The notes beneath the pieces are model-generated. The model saw nothing but the letters and a program-made list of their open reading frames with translations, was not told where the DNA came from and made no database searches. Below, piece after piece: positions 8,288-15,614 of a stretch of DNA of 64,000 nucleotides. Position 1 is the first letter of the stretch; every line of letters starts with the position of its first letter. The stretch is from assembly GCA_965116335.1 (NCBI GenBank), contig OZ220677.1, positions 62,001 to 126,000 on the forward strand, given 5' to 3'. Made by a program: the position numbers and the translations under genes. Source of the DNA: G963663315 sp965116335 (GTDB lineage: Bacteria; Pseudomonadota; Gammaproteobacteria; Arenicellales; Poriferihabitantaceae).

Positions 8288-8923
8288 ATGAAATTTATTC
8301 TTGGCGCTCTGGGCGCCGCTTTATTCTTGCTGGTCACCCCCCCCCCCCCCCCCGCACAAGCTGACAGTGTTCAAATGCAATGCCCGTCCAGCGTCAAGGA
8401 GGGCGGACTGGTCGCCCATGCGGCTTTTGATTGCCCGGTAGATGGTTTACCGTTAGGAAAACAGTATTGCGAGTATCGGGACGGGCCGGCCCAGGATGAT
8501 TGGGCTGATTTTGATGCGACGCCAACAGGTATACGGGCAAGACCGCGGGCCTATATCACGATTAACGCCACTACTGGCGGACAATGGGTGGTTGTTGAGC
8601 AAGGTGTGGCACTAATGGTTGAGTCCCTTGGCGGTACTGTGGGCTTACAACGCTACAGTGTACAGGCGGGCAAAACGAGAAAAATAGAAATACTAGTTTA
8701 TGGAAGGGGAAATTATCGCAAGAACGGCAACACGACCGGGGATATTGTGGTACTTCCTCCCGGAAGTAGTGATTTTAATGATGCAATAGCATCTTGTACG
8801 GTTACGGTACAGGATGATGATAATACAGCTTATGTTGGATCACGATACTATCATCCTTATGGTGAAGTCTGGCAATCAATGCCACATTGTTATGATGAAG
8901 TGGGTTGCGCGTCCAAGCAGTAA
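8288..8923 (+). CDS. Small secreted six-cysteine protein, copy 1 (in frame)
   Basis: 211 residues of unrecognised family. A Sec signal peptide (MKFILGALGAALFLLVTP..AQA) contains a proline run encoded by a 17-base poly-C tract, with predicted cleavage after AQA near residue 25. The mature part has six cysteines also present in copy 2 (in QMQC, FDC, YCEY, ASCTV, PHCYD, GCAS), suggesting three disulfides. The segment ending TVQDDD recalls the end of Calx-beta domains, a weak resemblance. It probably acts in the periplasm or outside the cell. With 17 Cs the frame is open; gain or loss of one C would abolish it. Confidence 0.75.
   Translation: MKFILGALGAALFLLVTPPPPPAQADSVQMQCPSSVKEGGLVAHAAFDCPVDGLPLGKQYCEYRDGPAQDDWADFDATPTGIRARPRAYITINATTGGQWVVVEQGVALMVESLGGTVGLQRYSVQAGKTRKIEILVYGRGNYRKNGNTTGDIVVLPPGSSDFNDAIASCTVTVQDDDNTAYVGSRYYHPYGEVWQSMPHCYDEVGCASKQ
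8337..8353 (+). repeat. Poly-C homopolymer tract, 17 bases, in coding sequence
   Basis: Seventeen consecutive C between codons for Val-Thr and Ala in the signal peptide of copy 1. Reading frame is intact at this length. Such tracts are prone to slippage. Confidence 0.9.
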
Positions 8924-8969
8924 GGGGAAGCAAGCCGGGACACAATATGGATGATGTGCTTACCCATGC

Positions 8970-9302
8970 GTAGGGGCGACCCTCTGTGGTCGCCCGCTAT
9001 CGTGGATACCTGTTCCGTCGGTTGCGGGAGGGTACAAGACCCTCCCCTACGATGATGTTAAGCGCGGCATCCATAATGGTTGTGGATTCCCGCCTGCGCG
9101 GGAATGACGGCTGAGTCGTGCGATGACGGTTTGTGTCCCCCCATCCAATCCGCAAGCGGATTGGATTCCCCGGTCTGCGGGGTGAATGATGTTGGTGCAT
9201 GGGGTGAAATGATGTTGTAGGGGAGGGTCTTGTACCCTCCCGCGAAGATCGGAATACTACGCATCAAACGATACTGGGCGGGCACGAGAACCGCCCCTAT
9301 GA
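8970..9302. repeat. Cluster of dispersed palindromic repeats
   Basis: No gene is seen between 8924 and 9426. The interval holds, in order: GGGGCGACC/GGTCGCCC palindrome (8970-8996), GGGAGGGT/ACCCTCCC type (9024-9050), TCCCGCCTGCGCGGGA (about 9084-9110), the class-delta double palindrome with an altered second half (9133-9190), another GGGAGGGT/ACCCTCCC (9217-9246) and GGGCGG/CCGCCC (9276-9302). Confidence 0.85.
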
Positions 9303-9426
9303 TGTCGGTGGTGCGGTGATGATGGCTCGTCTGGGCTGGGAATCCACAAACGGAAATCCAGGTTGACCTTGCGAAGCAAACCGGCCAGAATAGGAACACC
9401 AAGAAAGAACAGACAGGCACCGAACC

Positions 9427-9690
9427 ATGACAACCGTAGCGATAGACACACTGGCCGCAATGCGGAAGCTGGAAAAGGCCGGATTCAAGACCGAGCAGGC
9501 CGAAGCAGTGGCCGAGGTTATGGCGAACCAGTCCAGCGAACTGGCGACAAAGGCGGACATTGCCGGAGTCCGGGGGGAAATTGCCGGGTTGCGGTGGATG
9601 TTCGGGTTGCACTTTGCTTTTACGCTGGTCATGTTGGGCTTTTTGTTCGCTATCTGGCGCGATGTAACCACCTTGACGGCGGGTGGTTGA
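9427..9690 (+). CDS. DUF1640-like coiled-coil membrane protein, copy 2
   Basis: 87 residues. Residues 1-57 are identical to copy 1 at the DNA level; the membrane helix then differs (MFGLHFAFTLVMLGFLFAIW against FGVVAGFLFTLNLAVLGFVF) but keeps hydrophobicity, and the tail RDVTTLTAG is again the same. This mosaic suggests gene conversion or recombination between paralogues. Function unknown. Confidence 0.75.
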   Translation: MTTVAIDTLAAMRKLEKAGFKTEQAEAVAEVMANQSSELATKADIAGVRGEIAGLRWMFGLHFAFTLVMLGFLFAIWRDVTTLTAGG

Positions 9691-9716
9691 ATATTCCGTA
9701 TGTATTGGCATATACT
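9687..9716 (+). promoter_or_regulatory. Sigma-70 promoter, secreted protein copy 2
   Basis: TTGAAT (9687-9692), 18-bp spacer, TATACT (9711-9716), homologous to the copy 1 promoter. The same GAGG ribosome site precedes the ATG at 9753. The promoter therefore looks intact although the gene is out of frame. Confidence 0.55.
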
Positions 9717-9752
9717 GGATGCACAAACAATTCTTTTCTTTGAGGTACTGTT

Positions 9753-10372
9753 ATGAAATTTATTCTTGGCGCTCTGGGCGCCGCTTTATTCTTGCTGGTC
9801 ACCCCCCCCCCCCCGCACAAGCTAACAGTGTTCAAATGCAATGCCCGGCCAGTGTCAAGGAAGGCGGATTAGTCGCCCATGCGGCTTTTGACTGCGCGCC
9901 GAATGGATGGGAGTATTGCGAGTATCGGGACGAGCCGGGCGCAGATAACTGGACGGAGTTTCATGCGATAGAAGAGATACGGCAAAGACCGCGAGCCTAT
10001 ATCACGATTAGCGCCACTACTGGCGGAATATGGTTTGTTGGAACGATAGGCCCTGAAATCCTTATTGAGTCCCTTAGCGGTGGTACGGGCCTCATACGCT
10101 ATACTGTAAAGGCGGGCGAAACGAGAAAAATAGAAGTAAAAGTTTTTGGAAGGGGAAATTATCGCAAGGAAGGCGACACGACCGGGCGCATTGTGGTAGC
10201 TCCTCCCGGAAGTACTGACGTGAATAATGATGCAATAGCCTCTTGTACGGTTACGGTACAGGATGATGATAATACAGCTTATGTTGGATCACGATACTAT
10301 CATCCTTATGGTGGAGTCTGGCAGAAAACGCCACATTGTTATGATGAAGTGGGTTGCGCGTCCAGGCAGTAA
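9753..10372 (+). pseudogene. Small secreted six-cysteine protein, copy 2, frame-shifted at poly-C
   Basis: The start (same MKFILGALGAALFLLVTP) leads into a 13-base poly-C tract, after which translation goes out of frame and stops soon. The mature-protein frame resumes one base off and is open to the TAA at 10370-10372, so 14 (or 11 or 17) Cs would restore a full protein. The mature part keeps all six cysteines and the C-terminus HCYDEVGCASRQ, with many conservative changes in the middle. Conservation beyond the lesion argues for a phase-variable OFF state or a very recent loss rather than an old pseudogene. A sequencing or assembly error in the homopolymer is possible. Confidence 0.7.
9802..9814 (+). 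repeat. Poly-C homopolymer tract, 13 bases, in coding sequence
   Basis: Thirteen consecutive C, against 17 in copy 1. The difference of four places the downstream frame one base out. Confidence 0.9.
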
Positions 10373-10414
10373 AGCAGACTAACCGGAATACCATCTGGAT
10401 GATGTGCTTACCCA

Positions 10415-10665
10415 TGCGTAGAGCCTGCCCCCGGCTTGATCGGGGGGGTGCCCTCTGTGGTCGCCCGCTATCGTGGATACCTGTTCCGGCGGTTGCGGGA
10501 GGGCACAGAGACCCTCCCCTACGATGATGTTAAGCGCGGCATCCATACATGGTTGTGGATTCCCGCCTGCGCGGGAATGACGGCTGAGTCGTGCGATGAC
10601 GATTTGTGTCCCCCCATCCAATCCGAAAGCGGATTGGATTCCCCCTCAAGGGGGGAATGATGCGG
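10415..10665. repeat. Cluster of dispersed palindromic repeats (second copy)
   Basis: Repeats the series seen at 8970-9190: the GTCGCCC type with an inserted CCCCCGGCTTGATCGGGGG variant, GGGAGGG/CCCTCCC, TCCCGCCTGCGCGGGA, and class delta with CCCCCTCAAGGGGGG intact. The stretch 10373-10695 contains only these repeats. Confidence 0.85.
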
Positions 10666-10695
10666 TGAGTTGATATGTGTTCCATCGGTTGTGGG

Positions 10696-10758
10696 ACGGA
10701 ACTGGAAAAGACCGGGTTCAACATTGAGCAAGCCAAAGCCGTAACAAAGTTGGGATAG
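10696..10758 (+). pseudogene. Fragment of a third DUF1640-like gene
   Basis: Reads TELEKTGFNIEQAKAVTKLG then TAG, corresponding to RKLEKAGFKTEQAEAVAEVM of the two intact copies. There is no start codon and no remaining 3' part, so the cassette family once had at least a third member here. Confidence 0.6.
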
Positions 10759-10857
10759 TACTTGCCCGTGTTTTTGATGTGACTTAATAGCGCGTTTCCA
10801 GCCAAGTGATAACTTTCGGCACCAGGAAGTTCTTTCATTATCTTTCTCAGGTACTCG

Positions 10858-11109
10858 TTAATCACCAGTTTCCGCCAGTTTGATGATCCCGTCCCGGAAA
10901 ACCTGGAAGCTCTTTGATCGATTGGATTCCGGGTCCAGATGGCGGGCGATCTTACCAGCCCATTCGGATTTCATGCGTCCGATGTGTGGATAGCCTGTTT
11001 TCCCCAGCCTTTGTGCCCCGCCTGGATAAATGGCATCGGCCAGTGTTTCCCATGTTCCACAGATGCTGTCCGGTATATAGTTGTTCAGTATTTGTTCGCG
11101 AGCACCAGG
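10858..11109 (-). pseudogene. C-terminal half of IS-split TOPRIM-like (DUF4276-type) gene
   Basis: On minus, a frame reads PGAREQILNNYIPDSICGTW, then ETLADAIYPGG, ending FQVFRDGIIKLAETGD and TAA at 10858-10860. It has no start codon. From memory the SICGTW..LADA.YPGG pattern is the C-terminal part of small proteins encoded beside AAA ATPases and often placed in DUF4276; the family name is tentative. Removing the IS and one 4-bp target copy joins this frame exactly to the N-terminal piece at 12306-12452. Confidence 0.65.
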
Positions 11110-11113
11110 GTAA

Positions 11114-12305
11114 GGAAAGTCTGATCAATACAGGTTTTGTGATGGATTTTTTATAGATTCGGGATTTCATCAGACAGGAAGGACGAAATGGACTGAAATC
11201 AGCACCCCGGAGCGGGGAAATGCAGGGATTTTCTCTTTATTTCCCTATTTCAGGCGCACGTAGCCTGCGGTTTCAATCTTCCTGGTTTCAATAGCACTTT
11301 CTTCGCCATCACCAGATTGCTCAAGGCACAAGCCACCACCAGTCGATGCGTGTTCTTCTCCAAACCCCGATAACGCACTTTGGTAAAACCAAACCGTCGC
11401 TTGATGATGCCAAATGAATGTTCTACCTTCGACCGTACCCGGGACTTGGTGCGATTCATTGCGCGTTCCTTCTCCGTCAACTTTCGATTACGCGCCCCCT
11501 TCGCCTGGGTAAAGTCCTTCGCATCCGGCGCCACCCTTGCAATCACCGCCTTCTGACCCGTATACGCCGAATCTCCCCATACACGAGTCTCTTTCCCATG
11601 CAAAAGAACAGGCAGAACCTGTGAATCATGAACATTCGCTGGCGTAGCCGCTACCGAGTGAATCAACTTGCTGTGACTGTCTACACCAATATGGGCCTTC
11701 ATGCCAAAGTGCCATTGGTTGCCCTTGCGCGTGGAGTGCATCTGTGGGTCTCGTGCTTTCTCCCGGTTCTTGGTCGAACTCGGCGCCTCGATAATACTGG
11801 CGTCTACAATCGTGCCTCGCTTCACTGCCAGTCCGTTCTCGCCCAAATACTCATTGACCAGAACAAACAACCGCCTCCCCAGATTGTGCTTCTCCATCAA
11901 ATGACGAAACTTGCAAATCGTGGTCTCATCCGGCGCAGGTTCCCGACCCAGATCAATACCCGCAAAACAGCGCATACAACGAGAATCATATAACGCTTCT
12001 TCAACCGCCGGATCCGAAAGATTGAACCAGTGTTGCAAAAAGTGAATACGCAACATCCGATCTATTCCAATCGGCCTGCGCCCCGCTCCTTTGGGCTGCG
12101 GATAAAAGGGTTCAATCACTGCACACAAATCCGACCACGGAATCACTTCCTCCATCTCTTCCAGAAAACGCTCCTTGCGTGTCCTCTTACTGTATTTATC
12201 AAACCCAATCTCAGAAAATGTGCTCTGGCGCATCATGAAATATCTCCAGCCATAAAAAATGAAAAAAATCATTATACAATAGAGGATCAATTAATCAGAG
12301 ATTCC
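11114..12305 (-). mobile_element. IS5-type insertion sequence, 1192 bp
   Basis: Ends are defined by imperfect 16-bp terminal inverted repeats: GGAAAGTCTGATCAAT at 11114 on plus, and GGAATCTCTGATTAAT read inward from 12305 on minus (13 of 16 match). The element is flanked by a 4-bp direct repeat GTAA at 11110-11113 and 12306-12309. Length and 4-bp duplication agree with the IS5 subgroup. It carries one intact transposase gene and lies inside a reading frame that it splits. Confidence 0.88.
11250..12236 (-). CDS. IS5 family transposase
   Basis: 328 residues from the ATG at 12236 (MMRQSTFSEIGFDKY). N-terminal IS5 region with WSDLCAVIEPFYP and HFLQHWFNLSDPAVEEALYD, then the DDE core: first Asp in GTIVDASIIEAPSSTK, second in RVWGDSAYTGQKAV, and the Glu region VEHSFGIIKRRFGFTKVRYRG. 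No internal stops, so the element may still be active. It catalyses cut-and-paste-type movement of its own IS. Confidence 0.93.
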   Translation of the reverse strand: MMRQSTFSEIGFDKYSKRTRKERFLEEMEEVIPWSDLCAVIEPFYPQPKGAGRRPIGIDRMLRIHFLQHWFNLSDPAVEEALYDSRCMRCFAGIDLGREPAPDETTICKFRHLMEKHNLGRRLFVLVNEYLGENGLAVKRGTIVDASIIEAPSSTKNREKARDPQMHSTRKGNQWHFGMKAHIGVDSHSKLIHSVAATPANVHDSQVLPVLLHGKETRVWGDSAYTGQKAVIARVAPDAKDFTQAKGARNRKLTEKERAMNRTKSRVRSKVEHSFGIIKRRFGFTKVRYRGLEKNTHRLVVACALSNLVMAKKVLLKPGRLKPQATCA

Positions 12306-12452
12306 GTAAGCCATTTTTATAGCATTTGGGTCGCCCAGGAGCCAGGCTTCAATTTCTTCTATCGCTATTCTGAAAAGTGTGGTCGGTTTCGGGTCACAGT
12401 TATCCAGAATGATTCCCCCTGATTGGTCTTCGACAAGTATCTCAAAGTGCAC
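12306..12452 (-). pseudogene. N-terminal part of IS-split TOPRIM-like (DUF4276-type) gene
   Basis: GTG start at 12452, three bases after the AAA ATPase stop, so the two formed one operon. It reads VHFEILVEDQSGG, then CDPKPTTLFRIAIEE and AWLLGDPNAIKMAY before the IS boundary. Compared with the family as I remember it (about 200 residues), roughly 90-100 residues appear missing between the VEDQSG and CDPKP segments, so an internal in-frame deletion may have preceded the IS. Family name tentative, split-gene structure firm. Confidence 0.65.
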
Positions 12453-12455
12453 GAT

Positions 12456-13736
12456 TTACTCTGAGTCCAGATAATTGCTGTACCATAGACTGCCGAGTGG
12501 CAATTCCTCCTCTACCAGAGCTTTAACAACCGGGTTGTCGCTGGCCCTTCGGATTTGTGAAAAACCGTCCGATTTTTTCTCCAGTATCCATGTTTCTGTC
12601 GTATCGAGCGCATTTACGAAATAGGGCTGATGGGTTGTAACGAATATCTGCGGTGCAGTCGTCTTGCCGGTTGCATGTGAACGAAATTCATCAGCCAGAA
12701 TTTCAAGAAGTTGGTGATACAGGCCGTTTTCAGGTTCTTCAATGCAAATGAATGGGGGTGGTGTCGGGTCTTCAAGCAGAAGAAGATAGGCAAAGATTTT
12801 GAGCGTGCCGTCCGACATTTGTTGGGCATAGAACGGGTCCTGGAAATTTTTGTCATTGAACCGCAAAAGTAACCGTTTGTCCGGGCTTGTTTCTGTATCA
12901 ATACTCTCGATGCCCGGGATTTTCCCGGCAATACGATTCAGAACATTTCTAAAACGGGTGGGGTGCTCACGTTCCATAAATTGCACTACGTTGCCGAGAT
13001 TATCGCCGTGGGCATTCAAATGTCTCTGCGGGCCAGCCAGGGGCAGACTGCGTGCAGAATCGGGGGTAAAGTAACTCAGGTGCCAGCCCTCAATGAATTG
13101 CCGAAAAGCCGATATGCGCGGATGCTGTTTCAATGTGCCCAGAGTGGCAATTCCCAGCCTGCGTTTATCCTCTAACTCAGTCATTTCTACTGCACTGCTT
13201 TCTTCTGCCTGGTTCCCAAAAAAGAATTTCTCAAATTCATAAAAAGGCGAATCTTGATTGTTTGCCGCGCTTAATTCCTCTCCTTTCCAAGCCATCCCCC
13301 TGCCTTCGTTCAACCAGAGAAACGAAAGAGGCCGTCCGCGTCTTTGTCCTTGACGACGTTGACGGAGACGTTCTTCTTTGACATAAGGACGGCCAGTTTT
13401 GTCCGTATCAATAGAGAATTCGTAAGTGATAGGGCGGGAAGACTTACTCTGTCGGTAATAGATCTGAAACTCAATGGGGTCACTGCATCCCTGAGAGCGG
13501 ATTCGGTCAAATCCTCCGCGACCTCTGGTGTCACATGCCTCTTCAACACCCAGCTTCAGGCAATCAGCAAGGAAACCGAAAACATCGAACAACGTACTTT
13601 TCCCGGAGCCATTCTTTCCGATAACGACTGTCAGGGGGGTTAATGGGTGGATTTTTTGTGTGTCCCACAATTTCCCCAGTGTTACATCCTTTAACACGCC
13701 GTAGTTTCTGATATTCAGTCCCTCTATTTTCGCCAT
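12456..13736 (-). CDS. AAA family ATPase (AAA_15/AAA_21, OLD-like), possible defence component
   Basis: 426 residues. Walker A is VVIGKNGSGKSTLFD near residue 35, and a late Walker B/signature region reads FICIEEPENGLYHQLLEILADEF with FVTTHQPYFVNAL after it, as in ABC-like AAA_21 proteins. MSDGTLKIFAYLLLL matches the signature-like helix. It was the first gene of a pair with the downstream TOPRIM-like gene now split by the IS. Related ATPase/nuclease pairs act in phage defence, but no such role is shown here, and without its partner it may be inactive. Start chosen at ATG 13736; one at 13757 is possible. Confidence 0.8.
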   Translation of the reverse strand: MAKIEGLNIRNYGVLKDVTLGKLWDTQKIHPLTPLTVVIGKNGSGKSTLFDVFGFLADCLKLGVEEACDTRGRGGFDRIRSQGCSDPIEFQIYYRQSKSSRPITYEFSIDTDKTGRPYVKEERLRQRRQGQRRGRPLSFLWLNEGRGMAWKGEELSAANNQDSPFYEFEKFFFGNQAEESSAVEMTELEDKRRLGIATLGTLKQHPRISAFRQFIEGWHLSYFTPDSARSLPLAGPQRHLNAHGDNLGNVVQFMEREHPTRFRNVLNRIAGKIPGIESIDTETSPDKRLLLRFNDKNFQDPFYAQQMSDGTLKIFAYLLLLEDPTPPPFICIEEPENGLYHQLLEILADEFRSHATGKTTAPQIFVTTHQPYFVNALDTTETWILEKKSDGFSQIRRASDNPVVKALVEEELPLGSLWYSNYLDSE

Positions 13737-13820
13737 GATCTTTTTCCCGTTCCCCACTACCGACTTATCTGTAACGGACAGGCACAGTGACCGCTCCCTG
13801 TGAGCCTGAGTTGTCTGCTG

Positions 13821-14216
13821 TTAAGAGGAGAAGCGTTTTTTGATATAGTGTTTTATGGAGGAGCGTTGCCACCAGGATAATTTCTGCCCGATCGTTCCTG
13901 ACTTTTTCAGGTCGCGTTTCAGGTCGGGCCACACTTCGCCAACTTTTTCCGGGTTCAGTTCGAGACTGGCATACGGGCAGGAGTCGCAAACCACTCTCTC
14001 CAGAAATAATTTCTTGCCGGTGTCGTACTTGGAGACATAGTTGCCGGATGCTGCGCCATCTCCGCCGCCACCGGAACCCCCAGAGCCGCCGGAACCACCC
14101 CCGGAGCTACCGCCTCCGCCAGACGCCAGGGCCAGAGTACAGACCAGACAACCTGAAACTATGATACCTTTCGCGATGTTTATATTCTTGCTGTACCTGT
14201 ATGCACTCATTGACAT
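13821..14216 (-). CDS. Exported Gly/Ser-rich small protein with CDSCP motif
   Basis: 131 residues: a signal peptide (about residues 13-32, GIIVSGCLVCTLALA), a low-complexity GGGGSSGGGSGGSGG stretch, then a conserved-looking domain YVSKYDTGKKLFLERVVCDSCPYASLEL and an Arg/Lys-rich C-terminus. The GKKLF..VCDSC layout resembles the haem-binding region of small cytochromes c, but the His of CxxCH is replaced by Pro, so haem attachment is not expected. Function unknown; periplasmic location inferred. Divergent from the membrane mannosyltransferase gene. Confidence 0.65.
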   Translation of the reverse strand: MSMSAYRYSKNINIAKGIIVSGCLVCTLALASGGGGSSGGGSGGSGGSGGGGDGAASGNYVSKYDTGKKLFLERVVCDSCPYASLELNPEKVGEVWPDLKRDLKKSGTIGQKLSWWQRSSIKHYIKKRFSS

Positions 14217-14293
14217 GGCTACCCCCTCTAGTGTCGGAGTTCAATCGTTGTGAATCAAAAGCAATAATATCATGCTGATTACTGAAATTGGAC

Positions 14294-15604
14294 ATGGTTA
14301 ATCCGGTTAGTTCCATTCGATTGCCGTTTCTGATCCATATTCTGGCGGGGACGCTGGTTGCGACGGGTTACGTCTTCCTGGCTATCCGCTCAAACACTTC
14401 GTCTGGAGGTGCGGATCTGTTCGATTTTCTGACCGGATACTGGTGGGTCGCAGCGGTTATCGCGGGTTATTGGTTCTGGTTGCGGGGCAGGCAGATTTCC
14501 TTAAGTTTCTGGCCGATTTTCCTGTGGGCGGTGTTGTTTCGGCTGATCGGTGTCTGGGGACAGCCGATACTCGAAGATGATTTCTACAGATACCTGCTGG
14601 ACGGGTGCCTTTTTATATCTACTGGCTCGCCTTATGGTATCGCGCCGTCTTCTCTTTTTATCGACAATTCCCTGTCGAGTGCATGTGAAGCCACATTGAG
14701 CGGAGTGAATAACCCGGGCCTGCCCACAATTTACGCTCCCTTCCTGCAATATGTATTCGCTCTGTCCCATCTGCTGTCGCCTGCGAATGTCGATGTTCTG
14801 CAGCTCATCATGGCGATTTTTGATCTGGCTGTAATCTGGCTGTTGGGCAGGAGCCTGTCTGTCCCTGTCCAGTATGTATTGTTGTACGCCTGGTGCCCGC
14901 TGGCGCTTAAAGAATTCGCCTTTACGGCGCACCCGGACATTATCGGCGCCTGCCTTTTGCTGGCTGCGTTTGTCGCGCGCAAAAACAGTCGTACTGTGGT
15001 GGCCTGTGTTCTGCTTGGTCTCGCCATCTGTACAAAAGTATTCGCGGTACTGGCACTACCTTTTTTCCTGTACCGGCAGCGGTTGCGTTATTGGGCTATC
15101 ACATTGGGTGTCATTGCCCTGTTGTATTTGCCGTTTCTGTTCCAGGGGCAGACGGATATGCCTGTGCTTGGGACATTCATTGAACACTGGACTTTCAATC
15201 CATTGCTGTTTGATCTCGCGCTGACCCTGGCACCTGATCGGTTGGCGAGAATTTTGTGTGCGGCCCTGTTCCTTACCTGGTTTGGTTTTTATCTGGTGCG
15301 CTACAATCGGCAATGTGAGGCGACTGAAATACCCAGAATGGATTGGGTGTTCGGGATGTTTCTGTTGTTGTCGCCGGTGGTTAATCCATGGTATCTGATC
15401 TGGTTGCTGCCTTATGCGGCACTGTATCCATCTTGCTGGGCCTGGACTGCTTCTGTTTTCGTGTCGTTGTCCTACGTGACCGGGCTGAATCTGGCGGACC
15501 CGGAGTTGCGGGCTTACCAGGTTGCCGCGCCTGCCCGGATTATCGAGATGGCGGGCATCGCGGTCGCGCTGCTGACCGATTACCGGCGGGGCAGGTTTCG
15601 GTGA
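14294..15604 (+). CDS. Integral membrane glycosyltransferase, GT87/mannosyltransferase-like
   Basis: 436 residues with about 10-12 hydrophobic helices spread along the chain. The first extracytoplasmic loop carries EDDFYRYLLDGCLFISTGSPYG, the typical acidic motif of lipid-linked sugar transferases in the GT-C fold, and NPWYLIWLLPYA lies near the C-terminus. It probably transfers a sugar from a polyprenyl-phosphate donor at the outer face of the inner membrane. The convergent GT2 gene at 15615 could make that donor. ATG at 14294 chosen; TTG at 14288 is in frame. Confidence 0.75.
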   Translation: MVNPVSSIRLPFLIHILAGTLVATGYVFLAIRSNTSSGGADLFDFLTGYWWVAAVIAGYWFWLRGRQISLSFWPIFLWAVLFRLIGVWGQPILEDDFYRYLLDGCLFISTGSPYGIAPSSLFIDNSLSSACEATLSGVNNPGLPTIYAPFLQYVFALSHLLSPANVDVLQLIMAIFDLAVIWLLGRSLSVPVQYVLLYAWCPLALKEFAFTAHPDIIGACLLLAAFVARKNSRTVVACVLLGLAICTKVFAVLALPFFLYRQRLRYWAITLGVIALLYLPFLFQGQTDMPVLGTFIEHWTFNPLLFDLALTLAPDRLARILCAALFLTWFGFYLVRYNRQCEATEIPRMDWVFGMFLLLSPVVNPWYLIWLLPYAALYPSCWAWTASVFVSLSYVTGLNLADPELRAYQVAAPARIIEMAGIAVALLTDYRRGRFR

Positions 15605-15614
15605 GGCGCGGGAT

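Larger units (their letters stand above)
7832..10372 (+). repeat. Tandem duplication of a two-gene cassette, period about 1.5 kb
   Basis: Copy 1 (DUF1640-like gene 7912 plus secreted-protein gene 8288) and copy 2 (9427 plus 9753) are arranged head to tail. Bases 7832-8083 and 9347-9598 appear identical by eye (252 bp, offset 1515). The membrane-segment part has diverged, then identity returns over the last codons of the first gene and the promoter, leader and both ends of the second gene. Flanking palindromic repeats at 8970-9302 and 10415-10665 are duplicated too. Confidence 0.9.

Noticed and set aside
9058..9726. 222-codon minus-strand frame across the repeat cluster and copy 2 of the DUF1640-like gene
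   Set aside because: It is made of translated palindromic repeats and the antisense of a conserved gene.
10530..10865. GTG-started minus frame overlapping the end of the split TOPRIM-like gene
   Set aside because: It runs into the antisense of the DUF1640 fragment and repeats; no family resemblance, probably chance.
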